Below, piece by piece: positions 8,024-15,753 of a DNA stretch of 20,995 nucleotides. The stretch's first letter is position 1. Each line of letters begins with the position of its first letter. The translations under genes were made by a program, and so were the position numbers. The notes under the pieces were generated by a model, which ran no database searches, was not told the DNA's origin, and worked only from the letters and a program-made list of their open reading frames with translations. The stretch comes from CAZOKO01 sp964580455 (GTDB taxonomy: Bacteria > Desulfobacterota > WTBG01): positions 1 to 20,995 of the forward strand of contig CAZOKO010000041.1 of the NCBI GenBank assembly GCA_964580455.1, given 5' to 3'.

Positions 8024-8920
8024 TTAAAGAAGTGCAGTGCTGAAATATCTCTCTACCCTGTCAGGCAATATAGTTACCACTTTGTTCCTTCCATTATCCA
8101 TATGAAGAGCTACAAAAACGTTAGCACCAGAAGAGGTTCCCACCAGTAATCCTTCTTCTTTAGAAAGTCTGCGGGTGATATCAATAGCTTCTTCATCAGA
8201 AACGGTAAATACCATATCTACAAGTTTCAAATCCAGGACATCAGGAATAAAGCCATCACCGATTCCCTGAATTTGGTGAAGGCCTGGCTCCCTTCCTAAT
8301 AAAGCGGCGCTATTTTTAGGTTCAACTGCCACGATTTTGATGGTGGGATTTTTCTCTTTTAAAAATTTACCTATTCCCTGAAGCGTTCCACCGCTTCCCA
8401 CACCTGCTACAAAAATGTCAATTTCCCCATTCAGATCATCCCATATTTCAGGGGCAGTTTGCTGATAATGGATTTCTGGATTGTGTGGGTTTGCAAATTG
8501 ATTTGCTACAAAATATTTTTTCGGTTCTGCTTCAGTGATTTCCTGCATTTTTTTCAAACTTCCCGACAAGCTCTCCTCAGCAGGAGTAAAAATAATTTCC
8601 CCTCCGAAAGCCTGAATGATTTTCCTTCTTTCTACACTCATATTCTCAGGCATCAAACAGATTACCTGGTAGCCTTTTTGGACTCCCACCAGACACAATC
8701 CGATTCCCGTATTACCTGAAGTAGCTTCTATAATAGTCATCCCTGTTTTAAGCTCCCCTTCTTTTTCTGCTGATTCAATAATTTGCCTGGCGACTCGGTC
8801 TTTCAAACTCCCCCCAGGATTCAGAAACTCAGCTTTGCCAAACACATTTCCTGAAGACATTTTTTTTAGTCGAATCAGAGGGGTATTTCCCACTGCTTCA
8901 AGAACAGAATCTAAAAGCAT
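8024..8920 (-). CDS. cysK: cysteine synthase (O-acetylserine sulfhydrylase), PLP-dependent
   Basis: A 298-residue fold-type II PLP enzyme that makes cysteine from O-acetylserine and sulfide. GNTPLIRL is at residues 11-18, the PLP lysine in NPGGSLKDR is Lys40, the substrate loop EATSGNTG is at 65-72, the phosphate-binding GVGSGGT is at 173-179, and GTSSGA with the serine contacting the pyridine N is at 261-266. It ends soon after the catalytic core, like short bacterial CysK/CysM proteins, and has no CBS domains, so cystathionine beta-synthase is less likely. CysK and CysM cannot be told apart with certainty here. AAGGAG lies 6 nt before the ATG. It is monocistronic by layout; an 18-bp imperfect palindrome about 50 nt upstream may be its operator. 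Confidence 0.9.
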   Translation of the reverse strand: MLLDSVLEAVGNTPLIRLKKMSSGNVFGKAEFLNPGGSLKDRVARQIIESAEKEGELKTGMTIIEATSGNTGIGLCLVGVQKGYQVICLMPENMSVERRKIIQAFGGEIIFTPAEESLSGSLKKMQEITEAEPKKYFVANQFANPHNPEIHYQQTAPEIWDDLNGEIDIFVAGVGSGGTLQGIGKFLKEKNPTIKIVAVEPKNSAALLGREPGLHQIQGIGDGFIPDVLDLKLVDMVFTVSDEEAIDITRRLSKEEGLLVGTSSGANVFVALHMDNGRNKVVTILPDRVERYFSTALL

Positions 8921-9278
8921 AAGAATCTCCTTGTTTTTAATTAATAAATTATTTTTAAATGTCTTTGTTGCATATTCCCCTGGTAATATATTTAACTAAT
9001 TTACAAGAATTATTCAATTAAAATCTAAATCGACATTTCCCCCTGATAAGATTACTTATTTTTTTAAAAAATTAACCAAAGAGTACAATGAAGAAATATC
9101 TGTAATATGAACATCACAAAAAGGATTAAACTTTACGTTGTAAATCGTCGATATAAGAGTAAAGACAGGAGTTATATTAGTAAAAGAGAATTTTTTTATT
9201 TGCTTTTAAAAATCTGTTTATAGTGAGAAGTGAAATAAAATGAGGGTTGAATTAGGAATAAATTTAACTTGAGAGAAG
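8921..9278. other. 358-bp AT-rich divergent intergenic region
   Basis: This lies between cysK (minus) and the PilZ gene (plus) and must hold both promoters. It is very AT-rich, so single -10-like matches mean little. The one structured item is the 18-bp palindrome at 8972-8989. I see no RNA gene, ORF or repeat in the rest. Confidence 0.6.
8972..8989. promoter_or_regulatory. candidate operator upstream of cysK
   Basis: ATATTCCC-CT-GGTAATAT is an 18-bp inverted repeat with one mismatch per arm, 52 nt upstream of the cysK ATG. Dyads of this type are bound by Rrf2-family regulators, some of which (CymR, IscR) control cysteine and Fe-S genes. No regulator gene is nearby, so assignment is speculative. 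Confidence 0.3.
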
Positions 9279-9656
9279 ATGATGGAAGACCAGGAAAAAA
9301 GAAGAAGGACAAGAGTGAGATATAAAACATTAGTTGATGTTAAGGCAGATACTACAACATTAGCAAATCTCCAAATAAAAGACTTGAGCCTTAAAGGGAT
9401 TTATGTAGAAGCAGATAATTTACTGCAAATGGATGCAATATGCAAACTTACTATCAAACTTTCAGATTCACCTGAAATGTTTTTACATCTTACTGGAAAG
9501 GTAGTACGTTTGGATGGAAAGGGAATGGGTATTGAATTTGATACAATGGATGCTGAGAGTTTTTATCATTTGAAAAAAATAGTAACATACAATCTGGATG
9601 ATCCAGGAAAAGCTCTAAAAGAAATTGCCGGAGTTCCGTTTAATAGAGTAGCTTGA
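9279..9656 (+). CDS. PilZ-domain protein, probable c-di-GMP receptor
   Basis: A 125-residue, single-domain protein. Both c-di-GMP binding signatures of PilZ are present: the arginine-rich N-terminal motif RRRTRVR (residues 8-14, giving RxxxR) and D-x-S-x-x-G (DLSLKG, 35-40), followed by a six-stranded beta-barrel pattern ending near FDTMDAES and a C-terminal helix. Lone PilZ proteins act as adaptors that pass the c-di-GMP level to motility, exopolysaccharide or transcription machinery. Two adjacent ATGs (9279 and 9282) are possible; GAGAG at 9271-9275 is better spaced for the second. There is no operon partner: the next gene on this strand starts 200 bp later. The partner and output are unknown. 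Confidence 0.85.
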   Translation: MMEDQEKRRRTRVRYKTLVDVKADTTTLANLQIKDLSLKGIYVEADNLLQMDAICKLTIKLSDSPEMFLHLTGKVVRLDGKGMGIEFDTMDAESFYHLKKIVTYNLDDPGKALKEIAGVPFNRVA

Positions 9657-9856
9657 ATATATATTGCTGGTCTGATCACATCTGCTGTTTTATTATTTTT
9701 CATTTGACACATCATTATCTTCACTCTATACTCACCCAATTAAAGAAGAGTTCTTGTTAAATTTGATTATACTCTTCGTCCCACTAAATTATTACTTTTA
9801 AATCCAGTTATCGAAAAAGGAAATATGATAGGCATCAAATAACAAAAGGAGTAGAT

Positions 9857-10195
9857 ATGGGATCAAACAAAAAACAGACGAGGCTATTACAAAAAGAAAA
9901 TTTTGAACAGTTACTGGCTGAAAGAAAAACATTATTATTGGGGAAAGGTGTTGATAGACAGAAACTAAAAAAAGACAAGGTTGCAAGACATTTGCAGGCG
10001 GAAATTAATAAAACTGTGAAGGCAATTGCTGCTATTGATGCAAGAGAAAAGGTGATAGAGAAGGCAAGGATTCAGAAACAGAAGAATGCCGAGAAAAAGA
10101 AAGAGGCTAAGCTCAAGCCAAAAAAGATAAAAGCTGAACCAGAGCAAGAAGAAAAAGCCAAGGGAAAAAAGAAGAAAAAGAAGAAAGAAAAATAG
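9857..10195 (+). CDS. small lysine-rich coiled-coil protein of unknown function
   Basis: A 112-residue, extremely basic protein. Residues 1-75 look helical (QLLAERKTLLLG, HLQAEINKTVKAIAAIDAREK), and residues 75-112 are a disordered tail dominated by Lys with Glu and Ala, ending in seven lysines and KEK. It has no signal peptide or membrane segment. AAAGGAG lies 6 nt before the ATG, a strong site, so it is very likely translated. Such tails occur in nucleic-acid-binding proteins (histone H1-like tails, ribosome-associated proteins), but no domain is recognised. It lies alone between the PilZ gene and the convergent DUF523 gene. The gene call is firm; DNA or RNA binding is inferred from charge only. 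Confidence 0.7.
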   Translation: MGSNKKQTRLLQKENFEQLLAERKTLLLGKGVDRQKLKKDKVARHLQAEINKTVKAIAAIDAREKVIEKARIQKQKNAEKKKEAKLKPKKIKAEPEQEEKAKGKKKKKKKEK

Positions 10196-10251
10196 TAGGA
10201 AGTTTGGGTTTTTATTCTTGACAGATGTTATTTAATAGGTATCCCCTTGTT

Positions 10252-10686
10252 CTAAAAGTTATATTCCGAAAAAGTTTTAATGCTTTCAATCCTTAGCATC
10301 GATGTAAAAACCCCGGGACCATTTATTTTTTTAAAGTTTGAATTCGTAAAGTTTACTCCGCAAGAAGGGCTGTTCTCTTTTAAAATTGCCTTTTTTGCTC
10401 CTGCAAGCCTTGCGATCTTCAATGCCTCTTGAGCTCCTTTTAAAAACTCTTTTGTTACATCCTTTTCGTTAACATCAACAACCTTTACTTTGCCTGCTAC
10501 AACTTCTTCTCCTGTGCCATTCTGTATACTGGCAGCTGGTCTGGGAGTGGGAAGTCCACCCAGTTGCTCAGGGCAGACAGGGATGAAACCTTCTGCCTTA
10601 ATTTTCTTGATGATTTCATCATTAATACTATTAGAACCGTCATAGCGACAGTTGATGCCAACAAGGCATGTACTTACTATGATCAT
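10252..10686 (-). CDS. DUF523 family protein
   Basis: A 144-residue protein from the ATG at 10686; an upstream in-frame ATG at 10731 would run 29 bp into purM, whereas GAAGGAG lies about 11 nt before the chosen start. DUF523 landmarks are all present: VSTCLVGINCRYDG at the N-terminus, PVCPEQLGGLPTPRPAA, a VTKEFLKGAQEAL helix and LKENSPSCG. The conserved cysteines (Cys7, Cys13, the CPE and the PSCG cysteine) suggest a metal or Fe-S site. The biochemical role of the family is not established to my knowledge. It follows purM by 16 bp on the same strand, so the two are probably cotranscribed. Confidence 0.85.
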   Translation of the reverse strand: MIIVSTCLVGINCRYDGSNSINDEIIKKIKAEGFIPVCPEQLGGLPTPRPAASIQNGTGEEVVAGKVKVVDVNEKDVTKEFLKGAQEALKIARLAGAKKAILKENSPSCGVNFTNSNFKKINGPGVFTSMLRIESIKTFSEYNF

Positions 10687-10702
10687 ATGACCACATGCTC
10701 CT

Positions 10703-11746
10703 TCAGATAAATATGACCGCCTCCTCTTCATCCTTCCGTTTAACTACCTCACCAATAACGTAGGATTTAAGTTGCATACCCTGCAATCGAGAGATGATAT
10801 CTTTGGCTTCTTCCTGTGGGACGATAAGCACCATTCCAATACCATTGTTAAATGTTTTTAACATCTCAGCTTCACTGATATTTCCTTTTCCCTGGATAAA
10901 GGTAAATATTGGGGGAATCTCCCAGCTACCTTTATTTATAACTGCCTGGCAATCGTCAGGTAAAATCCTGGGGATGTTTTCAGTTAAACCACCACCGGTT
11001 ATATGGGAAATGCCATGAACATTGAATTCTGCAATGATCTTTAGCACTGGCTTCACATAAATTTTTGTAGGTTCTAAGAGTTCTTCTCCAAGATTCCTTC
11101 CAAGCTCTTCTATTTTTTTATTGAGGTCAAGGTTGAGCTTTTCAAATACTATTTTTCTCACCAGTGAATAGCCATTGCTATGCATACCACTTGAAGCAAT
11201 TCCCATAACTTTGTCGCCAATTTTGATTGTTAATCCATCAATAATTTTGTCCTGATCAACCACCCCCACTACAAAACCAGCTAAATCATACTCGCCTTCT
11301 TTGTAAAAAGAGGGCATTTCTGCAATTTCACCTCCGATGAGAGCACAGCCTGCTTCTTTGCAACCTCTGCTTATTCCAGAAATGACGGATTCCAGTGTTT
11401 TGGGTTCAACCGCGCCAGTTGATACATAATCCAGTAAGAATAGAGGTTCTGCACCCTGTGCCAGGATATCGTTAACAGACATTGCTACCAGATCAATACC
11501 GATGGTATCGTGGATATTTGTCATAAAAGCGATTTTTAATTTTGTTCCGACACCATCAGTAGAAGCTGTTAGTACAGGTTTTTTATATTTTTGAGTGTCC
11601 AGTGAAAAGAGACCGGAAAACCCACCGATATCTGTTAAGACTTCAGGTCTGAAAGAAGTTTTAGCAATAGATTTAATGCGTTCTACAAGTTTGTTTGTAG
11701 TTTCAATATTAACGCCAGCATCTTTATAGGTTAATGATTTCTTCAC
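10703..11746 (-). CDS. purM: phosphoribosylformylglycinamidine cyclo-ligase (AIR synthetase)
   Basis: A 347-residue enzyme of purine synthesis that closes the imidazole ring of FGAM with ATP to give AIR. Family motifs: STDGVGTKLKIA (62-73), VNDILAQGAEPLFLLDY (91-107), ALIGGEIAEMP (135-145, with Ile where Thr is usual), GMHSNGYSLVRK and ITGGGLTENIPR. Length is normal for the family. The start codon is GTG (11746-11744), with AAGGGG about 6 nt upstream. It belongs to the same ATP-grasp-unrelated PurM/SelD/HypE superfamily as SelD later in the window. It is divergent from recG across a 266-bp region and is followed by the DUF523 gene. Confidence 0.95.
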   Translation of the reverse strand: MKKSLTYKDAGVNIETTNKLVERIKSIAKTSFRPEVLTDIGGFSGLFSLDTQKYKKPVLTASTDGVGTKLKIAFMTNIHDTIGIDLVAMSVNDILAQGAEPLFLLDYVSTGAVEPKTLESVISGISRGCKEAGCALIGGEIAEMPSFYKEGEYDLAGFVVGVVDQDKIIDGLTIKIGDKVMGIASSGMHSNGYSLVRKIVFEKLNLDLNKKIEELGRNLGEELLEPTKIYVKPVLKIIAEFNVHGISHITGGGLTENIPRILPDDCQAVINKGSWEIPPIFTFIQGKGNISEAEMLKTFNNGIGMVLIVPQEEAKDIISRLQGMQLKSYVIGEVVKRKDEEEAVIFI

Positions 11747-12012
11747 CTTTTACCCCTTGTGTGATGAAAACAAGCTGCATGATGCATGATGCAAAACTAT
11801 TATGATCTAATTATTAAATTGCGAGTCCCGTGTTAAAAATAGTGATATAAAAAATATAAAACTCTCAACTCGAAACTGATTATTTTTGATGATATGCAAA
11901 AGCAGAACTCTTGTCAAACCTTTTCCCTTGCACACCTTCACATAATTTGCTTAAATACTAAAAGATTAATAGGTTTAACTATTCACTTATTGTTCTTTTT
12001 ATTCTTCTAAAC
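11747..12012. other. divergent purM/recG intergenic region with short simple repeats
   Basis: This 266-bp region must carry promoters for both genes. It holds a near-perfect simple repeat, TGCATGATGCATGATGCA (11776-11793, GCATGAT units), and a degenerate AACTC-type run at 11862-11880. The recG ATG has no Shine-Dalgarno sequence. No riboswitch or RNA gene was recognised; a purine riboswitch core was not seen. Confidence 0.5.
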
Positions 12013-14427
12013 ATGAACAGGCTATCTGAAATCATCACCGCTATCAAAAATCCCCTTATTTTTGCGTCTAAGAATCAATTCGCTAATCTTGATACCATAA
12101 AAGGGCTGGAACTGCTTATAAGTAAATTGGTTAAGGAAGCTCTTGAATTGCCACTTGAGCAACAAAATAAAATTCTATTTCAGAATCTGCTTGCTAACTT
12201 TTACCAATTTAATTCTTTGGATACAAAACTTAAGAAGGTGAAGATCGGAGAATCTTTAACTATCCTTTCTGAGGTTGAGGAAACTCCCGACTTTCCTATT
12301 ACCGAAAAGGTTCCTTTGTGGGGGATAAAAAAGCTTTCCACTTCCATCCAGTTCATAAAAGGGGTAGGTCCCAGACTGTCAGAGATTCTAGGCAGGAAGA
12401 GTATACGTACAGTGGGTGATGCACTTTATTTCCTGCCCAGGAAGTATGAAGACAGGCGAAGGATTAAAAAGATATCAGAAACCATCCCCAATAGTATTGA
12501 GACAATTAAAGGAAGAATTATAATGTTAGATGCCGTTCCCTACAGGGGAGGTAGGAAAAGAATCTTTGAGATGGCAGTAGCTGATGGAAGTGGCACTGTC
12601 ATTGCGAAGTGGTTTCAGTTCAACGAAAGATATATGAAAAAAAAGTTTAAGAAGGAGCAAAACATTATACTTTCAGGTGAAGTAAGACAGTATCATTTTC
12701 AGAAAGAAGTACATCATCCAGAAATTGAAGTAATTGAACCTGGGGAAGAGGGAAGTTGGGAGTTTAAGCAGATTATTCCTGTTTATTCTGAAACAGAAGG
12801 TCTCTACCAGAAAACAATGAGACGTATTATGAAGAGGGTGATGGATGAATATTCAGAGCTTGTGATTGATGGAATTCCTGATCGTATACGCAAATGGCAA
12901 AATTTAATAAGCCTGGAAGAATCTATCAGAAAAGTTCATTTCCCTGAATTTGATGATAATTTCAATGCCTTAAATGAAGGAAAATCGCCTGCACATCGCA
13001 GACTCATATTCGATGAATTCTTTTTCCTGGAGCTGGGGCTTGCCTTGCGCAAAAGAGGCGTGATATTAGAAAAAGGTATTCCGTTTAATATTACAAATAA
13101 TTACATAAATAAGTTAAAGTATATTCTACCTTATGAATTAACTGATGCGCAGAAGAAGGTAGTTGCCGAAATATTAGATGACTTAAAAAAACCACACCCA
13201 ATGAACCGACTTCTTCAAGGAGATGTAGGGAGTGGTAAGACGATTGTTGCCTTGATTGCATCTCTTATTGTGATTGAAAATGGATATCAAGCTGCTTTCA
13301 TGGCCCCCACGGAGGTCTTGGCTGAGCAGCACTACTCAACTATTTCACCATTTGCAGAAAAACTGGGATTAAAGGTTCTTTTACTAACTAGCAGTATCAA
13401 GGGATCTAAGAGAACAAAAATTTACAAAGAAATAGGTGAAGGGCAAGTAGATATCATTATAGGAACTCATGCAATTATTCAGGAGTCGGTTATATTTCAT
13501 AAACTTGGCCTGGCTATCATAGATGAGCAGCATAGGTTTGGTGTAATGCAGAGGGCTATGATTAAGAAAAAAGGGGTAAATCCTGATGTGCTGGTAATGA
13601 CGGCTACACCCATTCCCAGAACCCTTGGTCTCACGGTATATGGAGATCTCGATAGTTCTATCATTGATGAATTACCACCTGGGCGGTTACCTGTAAAAAC
13701 CAAGCTTTATCATGAAAGGGATAGAGTAAGAGTCTATGAAAAGATTAGGGAGGAGATAAAAAACAAGAGGCAGGTTTTTGTCGTTTATCCTTTAATTGAG
13801 GAATCTGAAAAGCTTGACTTGATGAATGCAACTCAGATGGCAGAACATTTACAGAAAAGTGTTTTCCCTGGTTTTAAAGTAGGGTTGCTTCATGGCCGGA
13901 TGGATAGTAAAGAGAAAGAGAGGATTATGTCGGATTTCCAGTCTAAAAAGATTGATATACTGGTATCAACTACCGTAGTGGAGGTTGGTATTGATGTTCC
14001 CAATGCCTCTTTGATGGTAGTTGAGCATGCGGAAAGATTTGGTCTTTCTCAACTCCATCAATTACGGGGGAGAGTAGGCAGAGATGACTATCAATCTCAG
14101 TGTATTTTACTTGCACAGTATAGAAAATCAGATGATGCACGTCGTAGATTGAAAATTATGGAACAGACAACAGATGGATTTAAAATCGCGGAAGAGGATT
14201 TTGCCATTAGAGGGCCTGGAGAATTTCTTGGAACACGGCAATCTGGAATCCCCGACTTCAGAGTTGCCAATATTGCAAGAGATATAAAGATTCTTAGCGA
14301 GGCAAGAAATGAGGCATTTCAATTGATTGAAGAAGATCCAGCATTGTCCCTTCCAGAGCATAGTGCAACAAAAATGGTTTTAAAAGAGAGATGGAAAGGA
14401 AGATTAGAGCTGGCAAGTATCGGTTAG
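12013..14427 (+). CDS. recG: ATP-dependent DNA helicase RecG
   Basis: An 804-residue branch-migrating helicase that remodels stalled forks and Holliday junctions. About 110 extra N-terminal residues precede the core, as in many deltaproteobacterial RecG proteins. A wedge/OB domain follows (about 115-330; FIKGVGPRLSEILGRKSI opens it). Helicase motifs: Walker A GDVGSGKT (403-410), DEQH box (504-507), MTATPIPRTL, then C-terminal domain motifs VYPLIEESEKLD, LLHGRMDSKEKE, STTVVEVGIDVPNA and QLRGRVGRDDYQSQC. The final TRG/hook region contains GEFLGTRQSGIPDF. Everything looks intact. It is a single-gene unit, divergent from purM and convergent with the toxin-antitoxin operon. Confidence 0.97.
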   Translation: MNRLSEIITAIKNPLIFASKNQFANLDTIKGLELLISKLVKEALELPLEQQNKILFQNLLANFYQFNSLDTKLKKVKIGESLTILSEVEETPDFPITEKVPLWGIKKLSTSIQFIKGVGPRLSEILGRKSIRTVGDALYFLPRKYEDRRRIKKISETIPNSIETIKGRIIMLDAVPYRGGRKRIFEMAVADGSGTVIAKWFQFNERYMKKKFKKEQNIILSGEVRQYHFQKEVHHPEIEVIEPGEEGSWEFKQIIPVYSETEGLYQKTMRRIMKRVMDEYSELVIDGIPDRIRKWQNLISLEESIRKVHFPEFDDNFNALNEGKSPAHRRLIFDEFFFLELGLALRKRGVILEKGIPFNITNNYINKLKYILPYELTDAQKKVVAEILDDLKKPHPMNRLLQGDVGSGKTIVALIASLIVIENGYQAAFMAPTEVLAEQHYSTISPFAEKLGLKVLLLTSSIKGSKRTKIYKEIGEGQVDIIIGTHAIIQESVIFHKLGLAIIDEQHRFGVMQRAMIKKKGVNPDVLVMTATPIPRTLGLTVYGDLDSSIIDELPPGRLPVKTKLYHERDRVRVYEKIREEIKNKRQVFVVYPLIEESEKLDLMNATQMAEHLQKSVFPGFKVGLLHGRMDSKEKERIMSDFQSKKIDILVSTTVVEVGIDVPNASLMVVEHAERFGLSQLHQLRGRVGRDDYQSQCILLAQYRKSDDARRRLKIMEQTTDGFKIAEEDFAIRGPGEFLGTRQSGIPDFRVANIARDIKILSEARNEAFQLIEEDPALSLPEHSATKMVLKERWKGRLELASIG

Positions 14428-14468
14428 CAGTTGGGATAAACTGCTGGAATTGAGTGCAGCTAAATTCC
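14426..14468 (+). terminator. tandem hairpins after recG, possible terminator
   Basis: Two adjacent perfect inverted repeats: AGCAGTT / AACTGCT (14426-14445, overlapping the recG stop) and TGGAATT / AATTCCA (14445-14468). Neither is followed by a clear T-tract, so termination may be weak. They sit in the convergent gap between recG and the toxin gene. Confidence 0.35.
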
Positions 14469-14512
14469 AGTCAGTGTTCATCATATGGGTATCCATAATA
14501 ATCGATTGCTTT

Positions 14513-14794
14513 CTATCGATATGCATCCTTCCGGTGATCAATAGTAAGAATATAGATAATTTTTTCCTCCTGATCCAGAGTATAGAATATTCTGAATTTC
14601 CCCATGCGATATCTCCAGGTGTCAGGGACGTAATCTTTAAGTTTTTTGATATTTATCCCGAAAGATGGTTCTGACTTGAGCTGAGGATAAACATAAGAGG
14701 CGAGCTTTTTCATAATGAAGGATTTGTTTTGAGAATTTAGTTTTTCAACTCTCTTCAGGAACTCATCAGTTTCAAAAACACGATATTTATTCAA
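14513..14794 (-). CDS. RelE/ParE-family toxin (probable mRNA interferase)
   Basis: A 93-residue protein from a TTG start at 14794; a longer frame exists from 14833, but the TTG has AAAGGGGG 7 nt upstream and gives the normal RelE length. The RelE-like C-terminal signature is clear: KKLKDYVPDTWRYRMGKFRIFYTL followed by ILTIDHRKDAYR, where the Arg residues and the terminal His-Arg/Tyr region are usual catalytic and ribosome-binding elements. RelE toxins cleave mRNA in the ribosomal A site; ParE relatives poison gyrase, and the WRYRxGxFRIFY...HRxDxY pattern favours RelE. It overlaps the antitoxin stop by 8 bp, so the two are translationally coupled, antitoxin first. Confidence 0.85.
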   Translation of the reverse strand: MNKYRVFETDEFLKRVEKLNSQNKSFIMKKLASYVYPQLKSEPSFGINIKKLKDYVPDTWRYRMGKFRIFYTLDQEEKIIYILTIDHRKDAYR

Positions 14795-15029
14795 CGAAAC
14801 GCCCCCTTTTTGCTTTTGTATCTTTGAGGGCACGTTTTAAACTTCTGTTCAGATCTTGATTTCTTTGGATTTCTGCCATTTCAAATTCATCAATAAATTG
14901 ACTATTCTCTATGAAACGAAGAACAGAGGTTTCTATAAAGTTTGAGAGAGGTCTATTCTCACTCTCGGCAAGATTGCGAAATAATGTGTAAATCTTATCG
15001 TTCAGTCTTAATGTAACAGTTTTGGACAT
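14787..15029 (-). CDS. ribbon-helix-helix antitoxin of the RelE-like toxin
   Basis: An 80-residue protein. The N-terminus SKTVTLRLNDKIYTLFRNLAESENRPLSNFIETSVLRFI matches the CopG/MetJ/Arc ribbon-helix-helix DNA-binding fold: a short strand TVTLRL and two helices with a polar turn. The charged C-terminal half (EMAEIQRNQDLNRSLKRALKD) would wrap and neutralise the toxin. GGAGG lies 7 nt before the ATG. An inverted repeat 18 nt upstream is a likely site for autorepression by the antitoxin or the toxin-antitoxin complex. The antitoxin precedes the toxin, the usual order. Confidence 0.85.
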   Translation of the reverse strand: MSKTVTLRLNDKIYTLFRNLAESENRPLSNFIETSVLRFIENSQFIDEFEMAEIQRNQDLNRSLKRALKDTKAKRGRFVE

Positions 15030-15046
15030 TGTATACCTCCAAAAGA

Positions 15047-15081
15047 TAATGTATTTATATAGATTCTATGAGAATACATTA
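15047..15081 (-). promoter_or_regulatory. candidate operator/promoter of the toxin-antitoxin operon
   Basis: Perfect 9-bp inverted repeat TAATGTATT (15047-15055) and AATACATTA (15073-15081), with a second small palindrome ATTCT-ATG-AGAAT between them (15063-15075). It lies directly upstream of the antitoxin Shine-Dalgarno, where RHH antitoxins usually bind. The region is AT-rich, so -35/-10 boxes cannot be fixed. Confidence 0.5.
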
Positions 15082-15145
15082 GAAGCAATTGAAATGCAAG
15101 TGGAAAATGATGATTTCTTGATGTTTTCTAACGGCAGAGTTAAGC

Positions 15146-15185
15146 TGCAGTGAAACGCGTCAGTGTTTCCATTGACTTCCCTGCA
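15146..15185 (+). promoter_or_regulatory. hairpin in the cobO leader region
   Basis: GAAACGC-GTCA-GTGTTTC (15152-15169) forms a 7-bp stem with one G-U pair, enclosed by TGCAG / CTGCA at 15146-15150 and 15181-15185. It ends about 50 nt before cobO. It lacks a recognisable cobalamin riboswitch B12 box, so the role is unknown; it could be a small regulatory or terminator-like structure. Confidence 0.25.
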
Positions 15186-15235
15186 ATGAAAGAATATGAT
15201 AGATCTATTTTAAACTACATATTGGGGAGACAATT

Positions 15236-15751
15236 ATGAAAGGTTATGTGCAGGTATATACGGGGGATGGGAAGGGAAAGACAACAGCGGCTATTGGGCT
15301 GGCTGTGAGGGCGGTGGGAGCTGGGTTGAAGGTTTTTATGGGGCAATTTGTAAAGGGAATGGAATATAGCGAGTTAAAATCGCTTGAGCGATTTTCTCCA
15401 CAGATAGAGGTCAAGCAATATGGAAGGGCAAAGTTTGTTCACAGTAAACCTGATGAAGAAGATTTTGCTGCATCCAGGGAAGGGTATGAAGAAATAAAAG
15501 GGATTATTAAGTCAGGCCAGTATGATCTGGTAATACTTGATGAGGCAAATATTGCAGTTTATTTTAAACTGCTCTCAGTTGAAGATTTGTTAACCTTGAT
15601 AGATGAGAAACCAGAGTCAGTAGAGCTTATCTTTACCGGAAGAAAAGCAGACCCAAAATTGATTGAAAAGGCTGATCTGGTTACTGAGATGAAAGAAGTT
15701 AAGCATTACTATAGTAAGGGAGTTCTAGCCAGGGAGGGAATTGAAAAATGA
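15236..15751 (+). CDS. cobO: cob(I)yrinic acid a,c-diamide adenosyltransferase (CobO/BtuR type)
   Basis: A 171-residue cytoplasmic enzyme that transfers the adenosyl group of ATP to reduced corrinoids, giving adenosylcobalamin precursors. The P-loop GDGKGKTT is at residues 10-17, followed by AIGLAVRAVGAGLKVFMGQFVKG; the Walker B-like VILDEANIA and ELIFTGRKADPKLIEKADLVTEM are family signatures. GGGGAGA lies 5 nt before the ATG. No other corrinoid gene is adjacent, so it may serve salvage of imported corrinoids or the last steps of synthesis encoded elsewhere. It converges with selD, the two stop codons being separated by 2 bp. Confidence 0.93.
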   Translation: MKGYVQVYTGDGKGKTTAAIGLAVRAVGAGLKVFMGQFVKGMEYSELKSLERFSPQIEVKQYGRAKFVHSKPDEEDFAASREGYEEIKGIIKSGQYDLVILDEANIAVYFKLLSVEDLLTLIDEKPESVELIFTGRKADPKLIEKADLVTEMKEVKHYYSKGVLAREGIEK

Positions 15752-15753
15752 AG

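Noticed and set aside
12013..12350. RecG N-terminal extension as evidence of a gene fusion or wrong start
   Set aside because: Extended N-termini of this size occur normally in RecG of several phyla, and the extension is continuous with the core in frame.
15030..15235. Cobalamin riboswitch upstream of cobO
   Set aside because: No recognisable B12 box or long conserved fold; only one small hairpin is present.
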